A stretch of 38,074 nucleotides of DNA, taken from contig JAIOAV010000031.1 of assembly GCA_019873665.1 (NCBI GenBank), positions 1 to 38,074 on the forward strand, in the 5' to 3' direction. Shown piece by piece: positions 33,013 to 38,074 of this stretch. The position numbers and the translations under genes were made by a program. Within the stretch, counting starts at the first letter, position 1. Each line of letters begins with the position of its first letter. The stretch is from Chloroflexota bacterium (GTDB lineage Bacteria; Chloroflexota; Anaerolineae; JAAYEA01). Under the pieces are notes generated by a model, which saw only the letters and a list, made by a program, of their open reading frames with translations, made no database searches and was not told the DNA's origin.

Positions 33013-33041
33013 TTGCGGGAAAGCGCCCTTTGTGCTATGAT
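33013..33041 (+). promoter_or_regulatory. Candidate promoter of the Mrp/NifU-like genes
   Basis: TTGCGG (33013-33018) and TATGAT (33036-33041, 5 of 6) are 17 bases apart, 62 bases before the Mrp ATG. The -35 is weak (3 of 6). Confidence 0.5.
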
Positions 33042-33103
33042 TGCCGCTCGAGTCTACGGAGATGGCACACCACATTCCATGTGCCGCATAGAAAGGGGTT
33101 CAA

Positions 33104-34150
33104 ATGGCGAGTGTCGAACAGGCACGCGCGGCGTTGACAAAGGTGATAGACCCAGAGCTGGGGCGCAATATCGTGGAGTTGGGGATGGTGCGTGATCTGC
33201 AAGTGCAGGGCGAGACAGTCCGTTTCACGCTGGCGCTCACGACGATGGCCTGCCCATTGCAGAACCGGATGATCGCGGACGCCAAAGAGGCGCTGTTGGC
33301 GCTGCCGGGCGTGACACAGGTAGATGTGCAGATAGCCGAGATGACGCCCGAGCAGAAGCGGCAGATCATGGGCTCCAGACAGGAAGAGAGCTATACCGCT
33401 ACCAGTTTCAACCACGTGCGCAACGTGGTGGCGGTGATGAGCGGCAAAGGCGGTGTCGGCAAGTCGCTCGTGTCGGCCTTGCTCGCTGTGGCCCTCAAAC
33501 GAGCTGGCAAACGCGTTGGCATCTTGGATGCAGATATCACGGGCCCCAGCATTCCCAAGATGTTCTTTGCCGAGACGCCGCGCCTTTCCAATTCCCCGCT
33601 CGGCATCCTGCCGGCACAAAGCGACGGTGGTATCAAAGTGATGTCTATCAACCTGCTGTTGCCGCACGAGGATGACGCGGTGATCTGGCGTGGGCCGCTC
33701 ATCTCTGGCGCGATCAAGCAGTTCTGGGGTGACGTTTTCTGGGGCGATCTGGATGTATTGGTGGTGGACCTGCCGCCGGGCACGTCAGACGCCTCGCTGA
33801 CGGTGATGCAGTCCCTGCCGATCACCGGCATTGTCATGGTAACCACGCCGCAGGAGCTGGCAGGTATGGTGGTGCGCAAGGCATCGCAGATGGCTGCGCA
33901 GTTGTCCATCCCGATCTTGGGCCTGGTGGAGAACATGAGCTATGTGCTCTGCCCCCACTGCGGCACTCGGATTGACGCCTTCGGGCCCAGCCATGCAGCG
34001 GAGGTCGCCGAGCGGATGGGAGTGACTCTGCTGGGGCAACTGCCCCTGCGCGCCGAGATTGCTGCCCTGGCGGATGCCGGGCGCATTGAGGAAGCAGCCT
34101 TGGAGGATTTCGCGCCGATCGTCGAGCAGGTTACGAACAGCCTATCGTGA
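33104..34150 (+). CDS. Mrp/ApbC/NBP35-type iron-sulfur cluster carrier ATPase
   Basis: A 348-residue P-loop ATPase that binds and transfers Fe-S clusters. The N-terminal MIP18/DUF59 domain (residues about 3-85) has VIDPELGRNIVELGMV and a TTMACPL cysteine. The deviant Walker A SGKGGVGKS is at 113-121, the DADITGPSIPKM motif follows, Walker B is VVDLPPGTSD, and the C-terminal cluster-binding cysteines are in LCPHCG. The order DUF59-ATPase-CPHC is that of bacterial Mrp proteins. AAAGGGG precedes the ATG. A NifU-like scaffold gene starts 58 bases later, so the two likely form an Fe-S assembly and delivery unit. Confidence 0.92.
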   Translation: MASVEQARAALTKVIDPELGRNIVELGMVRDLQVQGETVRFTLALTTMACPLQNRMIADAKEALLALPGVTQVDVQIAEMTPEQKRQIMGSRQEESYTATSFNHVRNVVAVMSGKGGVGKSLVSALLAVALKRAGKRVGILDADITGPSIPKMFFAETPRLSNSPLGILPAQSDGGIKVMSINLLLPHEDDAVIWRGPLISGAIKQFWGDVFWGDLDVLVVDLPPGTSDASLTVMQSLPITGIVMVTTPQELAGMVVRKASQMAAQLSIPILGLVENMSYVLCPHCGTRIDAFGPSHAAEVAERMGVTLLGQLPLRAEIAALADAGRIEEAALEDFAPIVEQVTNSLS

Positions 34151-34208
34151 ATGACTGCAGAGTCAGCAGAGCTCCTGCCCCTCGTTTCAGGCATTTCAGA
34201 GGATAGAG

Positions 34209-34625
34209 ATGGTCTACAGCGAAAAGGTCATAGATCATGCGCAAAACCCACGCAATGTCGGCTTCATAGAGGACGCCGACGGCATGGGCACTTGCGGCGA
34301 CCCCAGTTGTGGCGATTTTGCCATCGTGACGATCCGCGTGCGCGATGGGCAGATCACCAACTGTCGGTTTCTTGTGCGCGGTTGCAGCGCGGCCATCGCC
34401 ACATGCAGCGTTCTGACGGAGATGGCCAGGAACAAGAGCCTACGGGAAGCACAGGAGATCACCGACGCCGCAGTTACGGCAGCGCTGGATGGTCTTCCCC
34501 CAGAAAAGCAGCATTGCTCCAACCTAGCAGCCACTGCCTTGCACGCGGCCATCGAGGATTATCGGAAGCGGCACCGGGTAGACTTGCATGATTGGCGCAC
34601 GCCCTACCTGGGGAGCAAACGGTAG
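34209..34625 (+). CDS. Iron-sulfur cluster scaffold protein (NifU N-domain/IscU/SufU-like)
   Basis: A 138-residue scaffold of the NifU-N/IscU family, on which Fe-S clusters are assembled. The three ligand cysteines are present in GTCGDPSCGDF (Cys29 and the nearby Asp), RGCSAAIATC and KQHCSNLAATALHAAI. The extra cysteine in PSCGDF is common in the anaerobic clade. The start ENHAQNPRNVG-like segment (VIDHAQNPRNVGFIEDADG) matches IscU. A zinc-type SufU insertion is not seen, so the protein is closer to stand-alone NifU N-terminal domains. It follows the Mrp ATPase and has AGAGGATAGAG directly upstream of the ATG. No cysteine desulfurase is visible in the window. Confidence 0.88.
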   Translation: MVYSEKVIDHAQNPRNVGFIEDADGMGTCGDPSCGDFAIVTIRVRDGQITNCRFLVRGCSAAIATCSVLTEMARNKSLREAQEITDAAVTAALDGLPPEKQHCSNLAATALHAAIEDYRKRHRVDLHDWRTPYLGSKR

Positions 34626-34691
34626 CGCCACCCAGCCCAGGCAGCGCCGTAAACTTGACAATACGCCCCGTTTCAGTGAATATGGTACGCA

Positions 34692-34713
34692 CTGAGACGA
34701 TCGCTCGTCTCAG
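34692..34713. repeat. Perfect inverted repeat between NifU-like and NHL genes
   Basis: A 9-bp perfect stem (CTGAGACGA with TCGTCTCAG) with a 4-base loop, 66 bases after the NifU-like stop and 68 bases before the NHL protein start. No T-run follows. It could be a weak terminator, an operator or a 5' leader hairpin. A TTGACA at about 34658 lies upstream without a well-placed -10. Confidence 0.55.
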
Positions 34714-34781
34714 GCCTCCCGGCGGATCTCTGCTCTGGTGTGTGAAGCGCGTCCCTCCAGATAGATCAAGAGGTGAGCTTG

Positions 34782-37529
34782 ATGGCACAACGATCGATCG
34801 GCAAGATGTTGGCCCTGGTCATCACCGTGCTGACGGCTGTGGCTGGCTTCTCTTTGATCTCCCCGCCCTTATCGAGTCAGACGACGCCCCAGGCCGCGAT
34901 GGTGTTCTCTTATGTCGCGGGCTGGGGCGAGGTCGCCCCTGCAGGACAGTTCAACGACCCCGGAGGTGTGGCCATCGGCCCGGATAACCGCATCTACGTG
35001 GCCGACACCGGCAATCACCGCGTTCAGGTTTTCGAGGCCGATGGGACGCTGGTGCGGCAGTGGGGGAGACTGGGGCGGGATGACGGCGAGTTTTGGTCGC
35101 CCGGCGGCATCGCGGTAGATACCAGTGGCCATGTGTATGTCGCCGATACCAAGAATCACCGCGTGCAAAAGTTCACCGCCAATGGCGACTTGGTCACCAA
35201 ATGGGGTGCGCCGGGTGAAGGCGACGGGCAGTTCCGAGAGCCCACCAAGCTGGCCGTCTCCCTCACCGGCAAGGTGATCGTCGCCGATACGGGCAATCAT
35301 CGTGTTCAGGTCTTCAGCGCATCGGGGGCTTTCGAGGATGTATGGGGAGGATATGGCACGGGCGCGGGTCAGTTCCGAGAGCCGCGTGGCATCGCTATTG
35401 ACCTGATCGGACGCGTATATGTAGTGGATGCCGGGAACAGTCGTATACAGGTATTCAATCTGGCCGGAACTTATCTTTACGCATGGGGTGAGCCGGGCAG
35501 CGCTTACAACCAGTTTCAAGAACCATATGACGTGTCGGCTGATCTCAGCTATATCTATGTCGCCGATGCGGGCAATCACCGCGTTCAGATATTCAACCCC
35601 AGCGGTACCTTTGTCAAGGTGTTGGGGCAAGAAGGTGGCGGCAATGGCGATTTTCGCCGGCCCCGTGGCCTCGCTGCCAGCACAAGCGGCAACCTGTACG
35701 TGGCGGACACCGGGAACCACCGGCTGCAAGTCTTGTCTGGCGGTCTGTATGTCAATCAGTGGGGAAAGCGAGGGCGCGCCAGAGGCCAACTCGCTGCTCC
35801 GCAGGGCGTGACGGTTGATGCTGCCAACAACGTCTATGTGGCAGATACTGGCAATGACCGCATACAGAAATTCACGGCGCAAGGTCAGTTTCTGGCAGAA
35901 TGGGGAACAGCCGGCGCCGATCCCGGCCAGTTCCGCCAACCCTATGACATCTGCTTTGCGCCTAACAACGTGATCTATGTGGCCGATAGTGGCAACAACC
36001 GCGTGCAGGCGTTCGACACTTCCGGTGTGTTCTCCCTCGCCTCAGGTGCCGGCGCCTTGCGCTCACCGCAGGGCTTGGCCGCCAGCATTAACGATCGCCT
36101 CTTTGTCGCCGATACCGGCAACAGCCGCTTGCAGATTCTGACGCATGCGCTTCAACCCGTGACACAGTGGGGCACACCGGGAACCGGCAGTGGCGAGATA
36201 CTGTTTCCAGCGGCGGTGGCGCGCGGGCTGCTCGGCCTGACGTATGTGGCCGATGAGGGGAACCACCGCATCCTGGTGTTCAACAGCGCCGGCCAAGTAG
36301 CGAACACCTGGGGGGCGCAGGGAAGCAATCCCGGCGAATTCCTCTTCCCAGCCGGGATCGCGGTGGACAAGCGGCTGAGCCATGTGTATGTCGCGGACAC
36401 AAGGAATCACCGCATCCAGGTATTCAGTGCCTTTGGCATCTTGCTGGCGACATGGGGCAGTTATGGCTGCGAGCCAGGCGAGTTCAATGCCCCTGCCGGC
36501 ATCGCGGTGGATAGCAGCAGCCACATCTATGTCGTAGATGCCAACAACCGCGTGCAAGTCTTTCGCTGTGTCTCTTGTACACCGCCCACCCCTGCCCCGG
36601 TCATGTTGCCCCTCATCCTCAGGCGCTATCCAGACGACTGGAATCTGAGCGGCCTAGAGGGAATACCGGTCAAGACGCTGGCCTATGATCCGGTACGTCC
36701 TGAGGTCGCTTATGCGGGCACGGGCGGTCACGGCATCTTCCATCGCCGTGATTGCACGCTCCCCTGGGAACAGCTCGACCAGTTTCGGGAGAGCAGCGTC
36801 TATGCCCTGTTGGCGACAACGAACAACTGCCTCTACGCAGCTATCTACGGCGAAGGGGTGTATCGCTCCCGCGATCAGGGCGCGACGTGGGAGTTTGCGA
36901 GCAATGGCATCGAGAATTACTATCTCTACGCGTTGGCCGTGCACCCTATTCAGCCAGAAACCATCTATGCTGCATCGGATCGCGTCTACAAAAGCACCGA
37001 TGGCGGCGCCAACTGGCGGGCTGCCGATGACGGCTTGACGGGCACTGAGCTGAACTGCTTGGTCATCGTGCCCGATGCGCCGAATATCATCCTGACTGGC
37101 ACTGCCGATCAGGGGGTCTTTCGCTCCACGAACGGTGGCGTTTCCTGGCAGGCTGCCAACACCGGCCTGTCGAATCTAGTGATCTGGCACCTTGCTGTCA
37201 GTCCGACTGACTCCCGCACCATCTTTGCCGCCACAGATGACGGCATCTACCGGAGTGATGATCGGGGACTGAACTGGATGTTCGCGGGCAGCGCTACAGA
37301 CACACAAAGGACGTATTGCTTGGCCATTCACCCCACAAAGAGGCGCATGATCTACGCCGGGACGGCCGGCGGTGGTGTGCTCGTCAGCACCGACAATGGC
37401 CTCACGTGGGCTGCCATTAATGACGGGTTGGGGAACGATGTTGTTCAGGCGTTGACGATAAGCACGGATGGCTGTGCACGGCTATACGCCGGCACAGATA
37501 ACGGCATCTGGGAACGCGCTGGCAACTAG
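34782..37529 (+). CDS. Secreted NHL-repeat and Asp-box beta-propeller protein
   Basis: A 915-residue exoprotein. The ATG at 34782 follows AAGAGGTGAGC; residues 1-40 form a signal peptide (KMLALVITVLTAVAGF) with a Ser/Thr-rich end. Then come 12 NHL repeats (about 34.95-36.57 kb) of 45-50 residues, each with a YVADTGNHRVQVF-like strand, enough for two six-bladed propellers. A Cys/Pro linker with VMLPLILRR follows, an LPLxxR-type segment often seen in Chloroflexota exoproteins. The C-terminus (about 36.66-37.52 kb) has five Asp boxes (RSRDQGATW, KSTDGGANW, RSTNGGVSW, RSDDRGLNW, VSTDNGLTW) of the sialidase/Ycf48 type, a third propeller. No catalytic residues are evident; ligand or polymer binding at the surface is likely. 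Confidence 0.88.
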   Translation: MAQRSIGKMLALVITVLTAVAGFSLISPPLSSQTTPQAAMVFSYVAGWGEVAPAGQFNDPGGVAIGPDNRIYVADTGNHRVQVFEADGTLVRQWGRLGRDDGEFWSPGGIAVDTSGHVYVADTKNHRVQKFTANGDLVTKWGAPGEGDGQFREPTKLAVSLTGKVIVADTGNHRVQVFSASGAFEDVWGGYGTGAGQFREPRGIAIDLIGRVYVVDAGNSRIQVFNLAGTYLYAWGEPGSAYNQFQEPYDVSADLSYIYVADAGNHRVQIFNPSGTFVKVLGQEGGGNGDFRRPRGLAASTSGNLYVADTGNHRLQVLSGGLYVNQWGKRGRARGQLAAPQGVTVDAANNVYVADTGNDRIQKFTAQGQFLAEWGTAGADPGQFRQPYDICFAPNNVIYVADSGNNRVQAFDTSGVFSLASGAGALRSPQGLAASINDRLFVADTGNSRLQILTHALQPVTQWGTPGTGSGEILFPAAVARGLLGLTYVADEGNHRILVFNSAGQVANTWGAQGSNPGEFLFPAGIAVDKRLSHVYVADTRNHRIQVFSAFGILLATWGSYGCEPGEFNAPAGIAVDSSSHIYVVDANNRVQVFRCVSCTPPTPAPVMLPLILRRYPDDWNLSGLEGIPVKTLAYDPVRPEVAYAGTGGHGIFHRRDCTLPWEQLDQFRESSVYALLATTNNCLYAAIYGEGVYRSRDQGATWEFASNGIENYYLYALAVHPIQPETIYAASDRVYKSTDGGANWRAADDGLTGTELNCLVIVPDAPNIILTGTADQGVFRSTNGGVSWQAANTGLSNLVIWHLAVSPTDSRTIFAATDDGIYRSDDRGLNWMFAGSATDTQRTYCLAIHPTKRRMIYAGTAGGGVLVSTDNGLTWAAINDGLGNDVVQALTISTDGCARLYAGTDNGIWERAGN

Positions 37530-37546
37530 CCCGCAACCAGGTGTGG

Positions 37547-37574
37547 TTGACCATTGGCTCAATCGCGCTACAAT
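37547..37574 (+). promoter_or_regulatory. Promoter of the 3'-edge TIM-barrel gene
   Basis: TTGACC (37547-37552, 5 of 6) and TACAAT (37569-37574, 5 of 6) are 16 bases apart, 45 bases before the ATG at 37619. Confidence 0.72.
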
Positions 37575-37618
37575 ACAGCCAACACCGCCGAAGTTCATGA
37601 GAGGAGAGACAAACAACT

Positions 37619-38058
37619 ATGATCAAGATCGCGGTCTTTACCGTCATGATGCCGGAATACGATCTGCAGCAGACCGCCGCGACGCTAGCAGCAAAGGGCT
37701 ACGATGGCGTCGAGTGGCGCGTAACGCGCGTAGATCCCAGCAAGGCGGACCAGCCGCCGTCCTATTGGGGCAACAATCGCAGCACCGTGGATGTCGAGAC
37801 GATCGGCGAGAAAGCGCTTGAGATCAAGGGGATGAGCGACGCGGCAGGGCTGGAGATCTGCAACCTAGCATGCTATGAGCCAGGTGATGCCTTTGAGCGC
37901 ATTGAGAAGATCATGCAGGCCGCGCAAAAGATGGGAGTGTGTTCCATGCGAGTTGGCGTGCCCCGCTACGACCGCACGCGCCCCTATCCGGAACTGTTGC
38001 AAGAGGCGCGACGCAATTTGGGGCAGATTGAAAAGCTCGCCAAAAAGTATGGCGTGAA
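37619..38058 (+). CDS. Sugar-phosphate isomerase/epimerase (AP-endonuclease-2-like TIM barrel), 3' end missing
   Basis: The first 146-147 residues of a TIM-barrel protein of the xylose-isomerase-like superfamily. It opens with MIKIAVFTVMMPEYDL and GYDGVEWRV, the first and second barrel strands, and continues through LEICNLACYEP and a MRVGVPRY strand. The gene is cut by adapter sequence at 38059, so the missing part is a library artefact, not a biological truncation. The ATG at 37619 follows GAGGAGA 11 bases upstream and has its own promoter. Inosose dehydratase-, hydroxypyruvate isomerase- or tagatose epimerase-like functions are all possible; the metal-binding half is absent. Confidence 0.8.
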
Positions 38059-38074
38059 AGATCGGAAGAGCACA
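38059..38074. other. Illumina adapter remnant at right contig end
   Basis: AGATCGGAAGAGCACA is the start of the TruSeq adapter read-through and the reverse complement of the sequence at the left end (extended by two bases). It interrupts the last coding frame and is not genomic. Confidence 0.97.

Noticed and set aside
34950..36570. Regularly spaced DNA repeats that could suggest a CRISPR array
   Set aside because: The repeats are about 140-150 bases, degenerate and in frame, and translate to NHL beta-propeller blades.

Overview
The window is a GC-rich bacterial contig whose two ends are Illumina TruSeq adapter remnants (1-14 and 38059-38074), so it is a metagenomic or single-cell assembly and both edge genes are cut artificially. 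Gene content suggests Chloroflexota, probably an Anaerolineae-like lineage: the neighbouring TIGR03960/TIGR03936 radical-SAM pair, a long NHL-propeller exoprotein with an LPLILR-type segment, DUF5666 and DUF4129 proteins, a Mrp ATPase next to a NifU-like scaffold, and many sugar-modifying enzymes. This placement is inference from families; there is no rRNA or universal marker in the window. The several strong TTGACA/TATAAT-like promoters imply an ordinary primary sigma factor.

Layout. 1-585: 3' end of a DUF4129 membrane protein. 630-4562 (+): a polyol/pentose operon (D-lyxose isomerase, mannitol-1-phosphate dehydrogenase, PfkB sugar-phosphate kinase, sorbitol/xylitol-type dehydrogenase) closed by a strong bidirectional terminator. 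4597-7128 (-): a lipoprotein soluble lytic transglycosylase with TPR repeats. 7436-9160 (+): GT5 glycogen synthase. 9157-13151 (-): 3-hydroxyacyl-CoA dehydrogenase, thiolase, an MFS transporter split by a frameshift, and a HIT hydrolase. 13182-16237 (-): the two radical-SAM-associated proteins and a YjbQ protein. 16334-16407 (+): tRNA-Glu(CTC) with promoter and terminator. 16634-17740 (+): a large GNAT-like protein. 17787-29645 (-): a long run of carbohydrate and small-molecule enzymes (FAD oxidoreductase, HldE-like kinase, deoxyhypusine-synthase-like protein, two HAD phosphatases, DUF2961/GH172 protein, URO-D-like protein, GNAT, Gfo/Idh/MocA oxidoreductase, isochorismatase-like hydrolase, SAM hydroxide adenosyltransferase, methyltransferase).

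29733-31382 (+) is the most interesting block: thioredoxin reductase (CATC), a 70-residue DUF1858 protein with a CxxC motif, and a second DUF1858 gene whose reading frame is interrupted by one TGA exactly where the paralogue has the second cysteine of CxxC. The frame stays open and conserved after the TGA, differences from the paralogue are mostly synonymous or conservative, and a stem-loop with a 7-bp perfect upper stem starts 7 nt after the TGA. This is what a bacterial SECIS element and a selenocysteine codon look like, so I read the gene as a CxxU selenoprotein in a thioredoxin-reductase operon.

31447-32853 (-) is a secreted DUF5666-repeat protein. 33104-34625 (+) is an Fe-S cluster pair (Mrp/ApbC ATPase and NifU/SufU-like scaffold). 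34782-37529 (+) is a secreted protein with 12 NHL repeats and five Asp-box repeats. 37619 to the right end is the start of a sugar-phosphate isomerase/epimerase TIM barrel, cut by the adapter. No CRISPR array, IS element, prophage or rRNA was seen.
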